From Pardosa pseudoannulata (taxonomy: Eukaryota > Arthropoda > Arachnida > Araneae > Lycosidae): 64,000 nucleotides of DNA. The stretch lies in contig CM063500.1 in NCBI GenBank assembly GCA_032207245.1, positions 63,520,578 through 63,584,577 of the forward strand. Reading direction: 5' to 3'. Shown here piece after piece: positions 36,046 to 47,400 of the stretch (its first letter is position 1; each line of letters begins with the position of its first letter). Under the pieces are notes generated by a model, which worked only from the letters and a program-made list of their open reading frames with translations, was not told the DNA's origin and did not search any database. The translations under genes were made by a program, and so were the position numbers.

Positions 36046-36662
36046 TAAAAAAATTTGTCCAGACATTAGATCCAAGTACTCCAGAGAAAGCTGAATATCC
36101 AGAGGAATTTCCTTGCTTGGAGAATCTTTCACTTGACCTGAGTAAACTGGTAGAAGATTCTGATACTGATGTGCAGTTAAAATGCGGTGACATTTCTATA
36201 GGAGCACACAAATTGATTCTAGGAACACGTTCTGAAGTATTCCGTACTATGTTGCAAAGTGATATGGTTGAGGGACGAGAAGGAATCGTCGAAATCATCG
36301 ATATGGAACCAAAAATCTTGAGCATTTTTATCAAATACATCTATACTGGAGTCCTGCCAGAACTCGTCATGGGCACTGCTTTGCCACTTTATGAGGCTGC
36401 TGACAAATACCAAGTAGAGGCTTTAAAAAAGCGAAGCAGCCATTTTTTAACAAAAAACTTGTCCCCAGAAAATGCTCTGAGTATTCTGGCAATGGCTGAT
36501 GCCCACAGTGATAGTAATTTAAAAAGTCTGTTAGTGTCTTACATTATTAAAGAAAAGATACCTAACAGAGAAGTAGAGTGGATGAAATTCTGTAATCAAT
36601 ACCCAAAGCTTGCTGTTGAGGTGTTAAATAGTTTTTATAAATTATCAAGTTTTTATAAATAA
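36046..36662 (+). CDS. MATH-BTB (TD and POZ domain) protein, exon 2
   Basis: It follows the acceptor TTTTAATATAG. The leftover G of exon 1 plus TA gives valine 140, and the frame then runs to the TAA at 36660-36662, for 344 residues in total. The BTB/POZ domain starts at about residue 175: SDTDVQLKCGDISIGAHKLI, then LGTRSEVFRTML, the acidic VEGREGIVEI, FIKYIYTGVL, and ADKYQVEALKKR. The C-terminal BACK-like part includes LSILAMADAHSDSNLKSL and the RE(V)xWMKF ending typical of TDPOZ proteins. BTB domains dimerise and contact cullin-3. Length and composition are normal for the family, and nothing is broken. The protein probably acts in the nucleus or cytosol. Confidence 0.9.
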
Positions 36663-36717
36663 CAGTTAAAAAGCAGAAGATTGTTAATGTACTGATCTGT
36701 ATTTTTATAACATGCAT

Positions 36718-36727
36718 AATAAATAAA
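36718..36727 (+). terminator. Polyadenylation signal of the MATH-BTB gene
   Basis: AATAAATAAA, two overlapping AATAAA hexamers, about 55 bases after the stop codon. Confidence 0.75.
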
Positions 36728-36789
36728 CTTTGATTTAGATGTAGTATTAAAATAATTAAAAATCAATGTCTTGGACTAATATGGGTTCA

Positions 36790-36810
36790 AGTGGGGAAAA
36801 TTTCCCCACT
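36790..36810. repeat. 21-bp palindrome downstream of the MATH-BTB gene
   Basis: AGTGGGGAAA, one central A, then TTTCCCCACT. An NF-kappaB-like GGGGATTCCCC lies 1 kb further right (37804-37814). Confidence 0.8.
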
Positions 36811-38979
36811 CGGTATAATTATGTAACTTGACTGTGCAGGTGAAGTGCCAGCTGTAAAGCCTGGTTAAAAAACCAATACTTTGCAGTGGGATGTGAGGGC
36901 AACTCTTGACCTCGCATCATACTAATGATGAGTAGCAGACTGATTATATACTATAATTATTTGTTTTGTGTTAATTAATGTTCTGCTCTATACATATTAC
37001 TAGTTTCCTTATAACTACCAACTCTATTAAAAACATTGTTCATACAAGTATTAAGCTTAAAATTCTGATTATAATGATTATTCACACTTCATGTTTTTAT
37101 TAAACACTATCCACTTTGCACGGACTCTGTGGTCTGGTTAATTAATATTCTTAAATAAAGGTTATCATTATTTCAAAATTCAACATTTTAGATTATATTT
37201 TATTAGATTAGATTATATTAGGTTTCCAAATGTAACTCTTCAAAAAGTTAATTGTGGCTCGGCAAATAAATCTTATCTATTTATCATATTTTAAATTTCT
37301 TGAATGGTATAAATACATGCAGCAATATGAATAGGGGTCCCAGTCATTAGTGTATAAAAATCTGGGCTTCAAAATGGAACTGAACCAAAAACTGGAAAAA
37401 ATAAATGTTAGTTTAACTTGGTTCAATACATGTTCAAGCATTTTGTCCTTTTAATGTAACTAATTTCACTTGTTTATAACTATACCTAATTTTACAACTT
37501 ACTTTTGTTTGTTTAATTTACGTAACTTCACTTTATAATCTTCTGATAATGTAGAGTACAAATTATTTTAAATTGATTTTTTCTGTATACTGGTACGTTT
37601 TCTCAGTATTTATTTAAAAATTTGTCTATGTTTACGATCAGTAACTCATTGAGTAAAGTAATGAGATACATGGAATACTTTTCATTTCAAGATTTATTTT
37701 TATGAAATTTTGAACTAATGGTATCTAAAAAATTCTCAAATTCATAAACATGTTTTCACTTGGTATATTTTTTGAAAAACACAGTTTAAGCAATTGTTAT
37801 ATAGGGGATTCCCCATAAATTAAGACTTAGATTTTAGTATAACCACCAAATATTATATCACAAAGCCAGCAAATATACAAACAGAACTTCAAATTTTACT
37901 ACATTAATGTTTGTACTGGAGTTTTTAAAGTAATGGGTAATGTCTATCTTATTTTCAATCCTGCACTCACTGGTTTTTAAAGAACTTAGAATTGAACTAA
38001 GTGAATACCCACCTTCCTTTATTGGAAAATAGATAGACAGTGCAAATCATCAAGATATTGGATTCCTGTGTAAGAAATGGAAACAGCATTTTTTCTCTTA
38101 ATAGTATCAGTAGATTAATATAGCTACTATTTAAAACATACTTGAAGCTGCATCATTATAACCTGAACTATGTCGTTTCATTTGTGTTTATTTTAATTAA
38201 AAAATCAGCATTGTTTTATTTTAAAATGTGAAGAAATTATAGTTCTCAAGTAAAGGAAAAAAGTTATTGATATAGTATTAAAATATAAATCAGTTTAATA
38301 GAGTTCATAATTTAACAAGATTATAGCTATATTAATAGCATTAAAATTCAGTGTTAAACTTCTAATAAAAAATACTTTAAAATTTAAAGTTATATGATAA
38401 TTAACTATAAAAAGTAATTATATTATCATAAAGAAGATAATTACTATTATTGTTGTGCTTTCCTATACATTTACTGTCACTTTTGTAACATTCATCATTA
38501 TAGTTTCTTTTTGAATTAGCACTGTAATAGTTTAAAATCCATATTATTTCACTTTTTATTAATTTACTATTGTAGCATATTTACCAAAATGACCCTTGAG
38601 AATAAACAAAAGTGCAAGTATGCAAACAAAAGAAATGGGAAGAAGTTACACTTTTTTAAAGAAAAATGGTAAAGCTACCTGATTTGTATTTCTACAGTCA
38701 ATAATTTTAAGGTAGGAACTTAAAATCACCATTATGAATAAGTGCATGCCGAATTTACATCTCAATGTCTGGAAAATTCTGAGCTACAAATTAAAAAATT
38801 ACAATTGTTAAAATCTTCAATTAAAAATTAAATTAATTTTATGTTAATATTTATTTAAAATAATAAAACTGTAACAGAAGTCAGTTTTTAAATAGTATCA
38901 CATGAATAAAAGACCTGTTGTGGCTGTAGTAATTGAATAAAAATTCCTTGCACTATGTTTCGGATATAGAACACATTTA
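36811..38979. other. AT-rich intergenic stretch, nothing recognised
   Basis: No supported gene, repeat or mobile element in more than 2 kb. Confidence 0.5.
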
Positions 38980-39163
38980 TTTTCAATACATGAATAGAAA
39001 GGGGGGTAAAAAAACAGCATTCCATCCAATTGTATCGCGCGTGACATTAATCATATCGATATATATTAACACAAGACTTGTAAAACATGGATAAACAGTT
39101 TGAGGATATAATAGTTCTCCCCCACTAAATCTTGTACTCCTTTTACAGTTGATAGCCTCTGAG

Positions 39164-39412
39164 ATATGAAGGGAGTCATCTGTTGCGACCAGAACGGCGT
39201 AACTGAATGGGCTGAGAAATTCTTTCTGGAGCACTTTCTACTGGTGTACGTTTTGGTACTTTGGGAACATTGAAGATTACTCTTGGTTGTTTTAGACATA
39301 CAGGAGTCTCTTGGCAACAGTGGGGAGGATCTTCAGGAGTATGCAAGGGTACACATGTTGAATATAACTTTTTAATGTGGCATTTAAGTATACGCCCTGA
39401 ATCTAATTTCAC
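39164..39412 (-). pseudogene. Gypsy pol C-terminal tail
   Basis: The frame carries a GRILKCHIKKLYST segment, a proline- and cysteine-rich stretch, then PIQLRRSGRNR, the conserved basic tail found after integrase in K02A2.6-like Gypsy elements. It begins within the element and has no start of its own. Confidence 0.65.
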
Positions 39413-39649
39413 AAGGTAGTGTCGTTATCCCAATCTGCGAGTGACGATGCCAAACAACAAAATTTTTTTATTGTTCTAGTATACACAATCTTGAACTCTC
39501 CTCCACTAAATGAGATTGAGCTGGACATAAAATTGCATTAGACTTTTTGAAAGGGTTGGGGAAGATTTCATCCAGTTCTATTCGAAACTTCTGATTTAAA
39601 TAAAGCTCAGAAGGAGACTTTCCATTGGCTAATGGAGTAGCATAATAAC

Positions 39650-40020
39650 GAAATAAAATTCTTTGAATTCACGTATATTTCCTGATTTGCAATTGTCTGA
39701 TTTAAGACTGTGTTCAAGGTTTGGACTTTGCATTATATGAGTCCATTAGTTGCTGGATGACCTGGAGCAATAAACCTTTGAGAAATATTCCGTGCTACGC
39801 AATATGATCGAAAATCCTCACTTGTAAAACTGTAGCATTATCAGACACGAGTACATTAGGATAACCATGGAAACTTAAAGTCATTTAGAACATAAATAGT
39901 TGAATTTGATGTAGAATCTTTTAAAACACATACTTCATCCATTTGGATTTTGCATCTATACATATTAAAAAGTTATGACATTCAATTGGTCACGCATAGT
40001 CAATGTGAAAACATTCCCAA
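39650..40020 (-). pseudogene. Gypsy integrase core remnants
   Basis: Scattered minus-strand frames give pieces resembling the integrase core: a DAKSKWMK segment, the STEYFSKVYCS region, and a WTHIMQSPNLEHSLKS segment like the conserved end of the core (NGxxExxxxxLKxxL). Stops and frame changes fall every few tens of codons. The catalytic residues cannot all be placed. Confidence 0.5.
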
Positions 40021-40925
40021 TTAGTTTCTGGACTGTCCCGTGGATGTAAAATAACTTTGGAGTTATTATTCAAAATTCTTCACAGCTTTTCATGAGATAT
40101 TCTGTCATGGTCGATACCATTCCAGTATATGTATCACCGGGCTAACTATTTCATTTTGGTCATACCAATGTGAGTAGAAAGTAATTCTTTTAAAACAGCG
40201 ACTCTGAGACTTTTAGGAATGACTGGTTTATCTTATCGGAACAATATGTTACATGAAATGGTAAAGCTTGAATCTACAGATTCTGATTATAATTTTTTTT
40301 ATAATCTCCTGTAACTGTGGTTTTTTGACATTTCTTTGGCTATAATACTAGCAGTGATACTAGTATTTGAAATTTGAAAAACTGATTTAGAATAAATACG
40401 ATCTACTTCTTCAATAATCACTATGTCTGTAGTTGTTATCTTTTGACAGCTGGGAGGATAAGAAAAGTAGCCAATATTTCTGTTTTCTTTACCTTTTTTA
40501 AATTTTACTGCATAATCGAAGTAAATGAGCTGAAGTCATTTGCGGAGATGCTCGGTTATGAGCAAAAATTCTTGTTAATGGTTCGTTATCAGTAACCAAT
40601 GTGAAGTATCACCCAAAAACATAATTGTAAAATTGACTAACTCCAAAAATAATGACTAAAGCCTCTTGATCTAGTTGGCTGTAATTTCTGAGGCTGTTAA
40701 GGGTCTTGAAGCATATCTGATAGGTTTTTCATAAGTTTCCAGAGAGGATATGATGTAGTTGAAAAATCTGGAATGAACTGAGAATAGTACGTCAGCAAAC
40801 CGAGAAATCTTCAAACTTCTACATTTTTGGCTTGTGGCATCTGTAGAACTGCTTGTATTTTATCTGGGGATTTCATGATTCTATTTTTCTCAATAATGTG
40901 TCCCAAATTTTCTATTCTTGTTCCA

Positions 40926-40983
40926 AACCATGAACATTTCTTTTAAATATACCTCATGTAAATAAAAAGAAATGTTCATGGTT
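40926..40983. repeat. Foldback 1 in the Gypsy remnant, 19-bp arms
   Basis: AACCATGAACATTTCTTTT (40926-40944) and its exact reverse complement (40965-40983) are separated by 20 bases. Confidence 0.95.
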
Positions 40984-40999
40984 CTGAAGACATGGTTCT

Positions 41000-41046
41000 A
41001 TGCTTACAGAGACTTTCAGTTGTATTCTGAAAGTCTCTGTAAGCAT
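41000..41046. repeat. Foldback 2 in the Gypsy remnant, 20-bp arms
   Basis: ATGCTTACAGAGACTTTCAG (41000-41019) and its exact reverse complement (41027-41046) are separated by 7 bases. Confidence 0.95.
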
Positions 41047-41430
41047 AATCTGAGATTTTGAGAACATTGTTCTTTCGTAGCTCCATGTACAATAACATCG
41101 TCAAAATAGTATTTGCATTTTGGAAGAATCTGTAAAATTTGAGATAATTCTCTGTTGAATTTTGAAGGAGCTGTCTTTATTCCAAAACTTAATCTGTTCA
41201 TATGATATGTTCCTCTGTGTAGTTATTGTTTGGATCATACTACTTTCTTCATCTACTTGAAGGTGTAAATAAGCCTTGAACATTGAATTTTGTAGACTAC
41301 TTTAAACATTGTCAATAGATCGAATTGGAAAACATTAATCTTTCATTTATACCGCATTTATAATCCACATAGATCTGGACTCCTCTATTCGGTTTAGGAA
41401 TAACAACAAGTGGTGAACTCAGTCACTCGT

Positions 41431-42066
41431 TGCTGTAGGGGTAACCATGATGAAAACCATGGATAAACAATTTGGAGGATATAAGAAGACCATAAACTGA
41501 TGGGCATAAACAATATATTATTAATACAGTTATGAATATTGAATTCCAATAATACCAATATTTTATAATAAATAAGGGACATTTCAGTTACATGGCATAG
41601 AGTTGAATATGATTCTCAGACATAACAAATTTATTATCTCAATAGCATGAAGATATATATACACATACATATATATATAAATGTGTAACATTGTTTAGTA
41701 CTTGATGAATCAACTGATATTATTAATCAATTTCAAATAGCAGTTTTTATTTTTTATATTTGAAAATGGAGTAACACAAGAATTATTATTAATATAATTG
41801 CACTAAAAATACTACTCGTGACGAATGAGAGTAGTATAAAATCTGGAATGCTTTCAACTTTTTTAATTAAAAAATACTATTTGAGACAAATGGAGTAGAA
41901 CAAAATTTGGAATGATTTTATCTTTTTTTCCAAAGAACAAGTAGTTTGAATTACAAAACATTATGAAGGTTTCAACAAATCTTATATATAAAACTAGAAG
42001 AAGAGTGAACTGTTAATTTGATATGTTCTGGCATTTAATTAGTAATTAAGGAGAACTTGTAATAAA
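41431..42066. other. AT-rich intergenic stretch, nothing recognised
   Basis: Only short frames without family features. Confidence 0.5.
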
Positions 42067-42300
42067 AGCCCAGAGGCATTGGGGTAATGCTCCGGGCTCA
42101 AAAGATACAAGTCTGAGGTTTGATTCTTAAACTGAGTGATGTTGATGCCTTTTATCCCTTCAATGGGTAGACAAACTGAGGACCAATCATGCTAGGAAAC
42201 TAAACAGTTCAGTATAAGGTTGACTATTCCAGGACCTTTGGTCTTGAAAATGGAGATAGGCACCATAGGTCATAGCCCTTCTGGTTAGGCTGTAGCGCGG
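42067..42300 (+). mobile_element. tRNA-derived SINE
   Basis: The sequence from AGCCCAGAGGCATTGGGGTA, with the B-box-like AGGTTTGATTCTTAA about 50 bases on, resembles a tRNA head with internal RNA polymerase III promoter boxes. A related head starts at about 56823. The tail has no clear end. Confidence 0.55.
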
Positions 42301-43129
42301 GGTAATTTGAGTTTAGAACATGAAATAGAATTCCGAGCTTAATATTTAACCCATAGAACAGACATGTTAAATGGGGGTTGACAGAGCGTTCTTGTTCATA
42401 AACGGAGTGATCAAATCCCTCTCATTCATCTTGTCTATTCTTATTTTGGTACAGCCAATACCCTCTCGACCAGGGTGATCTGTTTGAAATTTGTCACACT
42501 GATAACGTGTCATCAAACTATTCAGGGCCTTTTTCTATGTTCAGTGCAATACACTGCTGTTTGTTTTGCACCTGCCCTGCTCTATTCATGAGATATTGCA
42601 CTCCCCGAACGCTGGACAGTGAACTCATAATGGATTGATGCTTTTCTTGAGAAATGAATAAATCTTTCGAAATGATTTCATAAAATATTTGACATTGACA
42701 AATATTTTGAACAATAAAAATGGATTTTATTTTAAATACAAAAATATGTAAATGTATAGTGTTAAAGTTAAAAATTAAGTACTAAAGTTCTTTTGAAATC
42801 GCTTAAAAAAAGTATATCATTCAAAATTGGTTCGATCAAAAATAAATTTACCCCACATGTTTCATTTTTGTTGACTGCTTGAAATTTTAACCTCTCTTGG
42901 ATGCTAGTGCAAAAAAGATTTTGTAGGTTGATTTTTAGTTAATTAAATGAAATATTTTTAAAATACATACTTGATTAAAGCTTAATTTTGAAGCAAATAT
43001 TTCAGTGTTTTATGTATTTACTTAATTTCAATATTTTTGTTCCAAATTATTTCATACATTTACTATTTACTGAAATATATTAAACAGGATTGAGCATGAA
43101 CATGCAGGTATGTATTTATATATGCAAAT
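42301..43129. other. AT-rich intergenic stretch, nothing recognised
   Basis: No supported feature. Confidence 0.5.
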
Positions 43130-43140
43130 ATAAATATTAA

Positions 43141-43173
<33 letters not shown>

Positions 43174-43174
43174 G

Positions 43175-43490
43175 TTGTAGTATATAGCATAATTATGTAA
43201 GGGCAGGACAGGCGTTTTTTTATATCTTTATAGGGGGGTAATGATCACACTAATGACGATACTTTTCTGAAGACAAATCACATTTAATGAACAACACTTA
43301 ACTTTAAACACACATAAAATATAATTAAAGTGTTATCTCAGGTCGTATCAAACAGGATCGCTCTCTCGGTCTCACGGTCGACCTTCGCGTCGGACCTCCG
43401 GACTCTCTCATCTCTGACGCCTTCGCCTAGCACTCAGCAGCGCCATCTGTCATCTCTCTCCCAATGGTCTCCACCGATTCGACACACACA
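43175..43490. repeat. Possible solo LTR or other element fragment
   Basis: A short GC-rich island (about 43340-43480, with many TCTC and CG steps) next to TGTTGTAGTATATAG and AGGGCAGGACAGG. The composition contrast and the TGTTG start suggest an LTR, but no partner, no target duplication and no polypurine tract was found. Confidence 0.3.
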
Positions 43491-43613
43491 CACACACACA
43501 CCACAGATATATATATATATCACACACACACACACACACACATTTTTTTTAATTATGTATTTTTTTAGTTTCGAATTTTTGAAAATTCCTTCTTCCATGC
43601 TCAATTACTCAAC

Positions 43614-43665
<52 letters not shown>
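43487..43665. repeat. Microsatellites (CA)n and (TA)n
   Basis: CA runs at about 43487-43500 and 43521-43540 and a TA run at about 43618-43662. A shorter TA run lies at 43148-43172. The frame 43330-43668 is largely made of these. Confidence 0.92.
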
Positions 43666-44338
43666 TAGTTGATAATTATTGATACATGTATGTTTATTTT
43701 AAAAGTTAATAATGAGAAATAAAAAATCTATTATGTAGCATTAAGTTTTATATATTTTTAATACAGTTAGTACTGTTATATATTATAACACTATATAATA
43801 TTAATAAATATAACAAAATATATATATATGTTTCATACTTTTAGTCATTTATGTTGTTTTAGTTAAAAATTAAGGAAAGCAATGGGAGGGAGAGGCTTGA
43901 ACTGGGCCCAGTGAAATATTATCCCCCCCCCTTCCCCTCAAAAATACACACTAAATTCTGGCTACAAGCTGTTTTTATATTCCATTATATAAAACTTTTT
44001 TCTTTTCATATATAATTTTCTACTTAATTATTGCTTGTTCTCTATTTTACTTCAATTTTGTACATATTTTTTTAATATTATCTAAAAGACAAAATTTCTC
44101 AAATTTATCCATTTTTTTTTATTTCATTAATTGTAAAAGAATTAATGATTTTTATTTCTAAAAATTCCAATGTGAAATGAATTTATCTTTTTTCTATATA
44201 AAATTTTTAAAAATGCAATTTTAAAACAGCTCTATATTTCTGAGTTAAATCAAATTTAAAATGCATTTAAATTTTAAAGTTAATTTTTGAAAATTTCATT
44301 TTTTAAAATTTGTACTATTTTCTGTATGTGTAATATTT

Positions 44339-44505
44339 TAGAAACATTTCTGAGGAAAAAAGAAAAAAGAGGAACTTTGTGTCACGGAACTCCTTTATCT
44401 TGCAGGGAAAATAACAGTCTGACAACTTTTAATGGGCAGCTTTTGAATGAATGGTATGACAAATTCGGTCTAGAATTAATAAAAGAGGCGACTGCTTTGA
44501 AATAA
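44339..44505 (+). CDS. Hypothetical terminal exon, convergent with EPG5
   Basis: After the acceptor-like TAATATTTTAG a plus-strand frame reads ETFLRKKEKRGTLCHGTPLS and ends NEWYDKFGLELIKEATALK before the TAA at 44503-44505, which overlaps an AATAAA. The amino-acid composition looks protein-like, but I do not recognise the family and found no upstream exon. If real, it is the last exon of a plus-strand gene whose end lies 90 bases from the EPG5 stop, tail to tail. Confidence 0.25.
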
Positions 44506-44529
44506 ATTATCACTTCTTTTTAGAGTATA

Positions 44530-44535
44530 TTTATT
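44530..44535 (-). terminator. Polyadenylation signal of EPG5
   Basis: AATAAA on the minus strand, about 60 bases after the EPG5 stop codon. Confidence 0.75.
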
Positions 44536-44594
44536 ACAAAAAGCATATTTACAACTTTTTGATTATTACTTTTACATTAACAATGGCTTCATAA

Positions 44595-44961
44595 TTATGA
44601 ATTTAAAGCTGCAAGGTAGGAATCTTTTGGATAAAGTATCAGAGCAAAATATTTCAACAATTCACGGCTTTGCATTAAAGTATATTTTCCATTTGTGATG
44701 CACTGTACTCCATAACTAATTTGAGACTGAAGAGCAGAATATAATTTCTTCTGTTCTAGAGCTTTCAGACTGTCAAGTGCTCTTAAGGCTGATGCAGAAG
44801 TTGCTGGATCATGCACATTGCTAGATTTGTTCTCTGTTGCATTTACAGTATTTGACTGAGAAGCCAAAAGTCCTACGTGAGTAGGTTCCATACGAATAGG
44901 GTGGTTATCTGGCATCTGGTATAGTACAAATGCAGCTATAACTCTGCATAAAAACCTGAAA
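44595..44961 (-). CDS. EPG5: EPG5 homologue, last exon (C-terminus)
   Basis: EPG5 is a large tethering protein that helps autophagosomes fuse with late endosomes and lysosomes, as an effector of Rab7 (established knowledge). This exon encodes visible residues 396-517. It opens NFRFLCRVIAAFVLYQ, passes HPIRMEP, and ends with the helical stretch ALRALDSLKALEQKKLYSAL, QCITNGKYTLMQSRELL, and ILYPKDSYLAALNS before the TAA at 44595-44597. The pattern (FR, a hydrophobic helix, RLEP-like, ALNALES-like, LALLVNALYP-like) is the C-terminus I know from EPG5. The acceptor TTCCTTCAG joins in phase with the exon at 49200. The eight exons together give the last 517 residues of a protein of about 2,500; the rest lies past the right edge. 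No break was seen. Confidence 0.87.
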
Positions 44962-47079
44962 CTGAAGGAAAAGAAATATAGTTGAGATAATTACTTTAAA
45001 AGGACAAGCTGCATCTACAATAGACTATTACTAAGTTTTTGATTTGATAATTAGGGCAATTCACTCTTATTTCATTAAAGCTTAATACAGGGTGATCAAA
45101 GTTTAGGTCTCTCTGGGGAGAAAGTTACATGGCTAATTACACTGAAATTTCTTGCACATGCCCTCTTGAGTATTTGATTTCAATTTCTAAATGAAAACAA
45201 TAAGTTCATATTTCAGCAGCTAGGAAAGAAAGTGGCACTGTAGGGCAGACAATTTACATATTTTTTAACATAACATTCTCTACCTATGAAAAGAAGCTGA
45301 TTTTATCAAAAATTGCTGAGTGAGGGATATCTTAAACAGATAACATTTCAAGACATTTCTTGCCATTCTTTTCTTTGGGGGTATATGGTGTGTACAATTC
45401 CTGCGATATTGCAACTATTACATGTATTTGCTGCTTCACTATTGTATATATAACTCCTTCAACGTTCTGGTGTTGAGTTGGTTTGCAGCCTTGTCTGAGT
45501 TTAATGACAAATATTCGAACCTCCTCAAAATATAAGCTAATTTTTTTTTAAGATTTGAAATTGTTAGAGTGCTTCTATGTACATTTTACTGATCAAAATC
45601 CTCAAGTATAGCTGAAACAGTGATGTTTCATTGATAAAACAGCTTAACAAGTGTGATCTAAAAAAGTCAGTTTCATGATAAGAGTTTATGTTTAGTGAAA
45701 AAAATACTTATGTCCTTTAAAGATATTGCACATGTTATAAAATACATAAACTTCCTGCTCTGCAACATCATTTCTTTCCTTAACAGAACAAATATGAATT
45801 AATTTCTTTTCAGAAATCAAAACTGTATACTTAAAAAGAGCATGTGTACAAAATATGAATGAATACCCAAATAGTATTCTTTCAACAAGGTCTAAACACT
45901 ACTTGTTTAATTTGCATGACCTTGTACTTAAAATGCTGTGTTACACTTAATTTATATACTCCACATTCACAACCGTGGTAGTAATCTCACGAGTATTCTT
46001 TCACTCCACATTTGTTAAAACTTCTTAATTTTTTTCTGGTTTACCTACTGTAATATACAGAATGTTTTGTTAAATTTTCAAAAGTCTTTCATGAAACTGT
46101 TCCAATTACCACTACAATTTTGCCCCTGTTTTAACAGCTCCTCATATTACTGATATAAAATAAATCTTTTTAATCTTACAATAGATAAAGCCAGCTAAAA
46201 GAATGTCCTTTCCCTCTAGAAGGTGATTGCTGACACTTGTAAAAAATGCTAATAAGGGATTACTAGAACAGGAACTGTTCCCTTCGGATGTGTCAAGAGC
46301 GAGAGAAGCTAAACATACAGTCTGAGCTACTGGGTTTGGAATATGAGAACATTCAAAATTTAAGTGCATGAGTCCTATTGTTAATATTTTAATACAACAA
46401 TATATAATTTACTCTATTAATGAACATGATTTAGAGCTCTTTCTCATTTCATAGATTTGAAGTGAATTTTTTTGATGCAAGAAAGCATAACTTATTCTGT
46501 TAGTAAACAAGTTCTAGAATGTTTAAAACAATTTCACCTTGTGCCTTTTGGATACTTTCAACAATGTATGCAAAATACCTTTTATATGATAAATATACAA
46601 AAATGGTGTGTGAGTGTATATGGGAAATTTCATCTCAATTCCATTAAAATTTGTGAGTTTTTCATAACATTTATTGTAAAAAAAATTTAGAAATTATAAA
46701 TCTACCAGAATATAAACCATGTGAAAAAAAAAAAAAGTATTGCTATTATTTATGATTCTAAGGAATGTTTACTATGCATTTTTAGGGTGGTTAAAAAAAT
46801 AATCTACTATAATCTTTCCTTAATTTTCTCTGATTATGAATTTTTGCTAGTAAGATAACAGCATTCAAACTTTATTTCTTCAAAATTACTAAATATAGTT
46901 GAAAAATTAAGGAGACAACATAAAGCTTTGAAAATCTGATACAAGCAATTTTATTTATTTAATAACACCTGTTAAATTAATTTGCAATTAAAAATTTTAA
47001 AATAAAAAAAATAAAATATTATTCTAATGCTCTAATTTTTCTTAGTTTTTTTTTCAGGGTTTTGTGAATGGGTAAAGTC

Positions 47080-47400
47080 TGAGACAAGAGATTTTTCTCT
47101 TGTTGGGATGTTAATACACAACTATGATAGCATAGCTGTCGTAGGTCAAGGTCAAGGTAATTGGGTTTAACGGAGTACCTAGCGAAGTGGAAAGTCTTCA
47201 CTTTAACCTCCGAACGTGAGACAGATCAAACCATCAATTTAGGCCTCTAGGCAAATAGTAATCTAAACAAAAATTTAATACACTCCAGCTCACAAGGAAG
47301 CGAGAGCGTTCTCATAAAAAATTATGAGTAACTAACGCGTTGTCTAATTAGGGGATAATTAGACTGGAACCTTCACAATGACCAGTAGGTATGGTTAACA
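47080..47400. repeat. Dispersed repeat, inverted relative to 31260-32130
   Basis: Read on the minus strand it gives the same series as the right flank of the second copy: GGTTCCAG, TAATTAGACAACGCGTT, ACTCATAATTTTTTATGAG, and later GTTAAAGTGAAGACTTTCCA. The hAT element and the 28-bp palindrome are absent here, so this copy shows the pre-insertion state. Confidence 0.75.

Larger units (their letters stand above)
38980..41430 (-). mobile_element. Decayed Gypsy-type element, pol remnants (K02A2.6-like)
   Basis: Minus-strand remnants appear in the expected order: reverse transcriptase (41430-40700), a connection and RNase H region (about 40700-40500), integrase (about 40200-39650), and the C-terminal tail (39412-39176). 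Many stops and frameshifts interrupt all parts. No LTR was found. This is an older insertion than the Copia and BEL/Pao elements. Confidence 0.75.
40700..41430 (-). pseudogene. Gypsy reverse transcriptase remnant
   Basis: Around 41390 the minus strand has the entry motif PKPNRGVQIYVDYK. At 41283-41101 come HLQVDEESSMIQTITTQR and RLSFGIKTAPSKFNREL, then YYFDDVIVHGATKEQCSQNL (the YxDD catalytic motif as YFDD) and LCLQRLSEYN, and about 40870 the thumb segment GHIIEKNRIMKSPDKIQAV. It is interrupted by stops and by two foldbacks at 40926-41046. YFDD and HGATKE are typical of the K02A2.6 branch of Ty3/Gypsy. Confidence 0.8.

Noticed and set aside
43330..43668. 112-residue plus-strand frame
   Set aside because: Its first part covers a GC-rich island and the rest is CA and TA microsatellite; no family features.
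45087..45560. ACAGGGTGATCAAAGTTTAGG resembling a Tc1/mariner end
   Set aside because: No matching inverted end or transposase-like pieces found within 1.5 kb.
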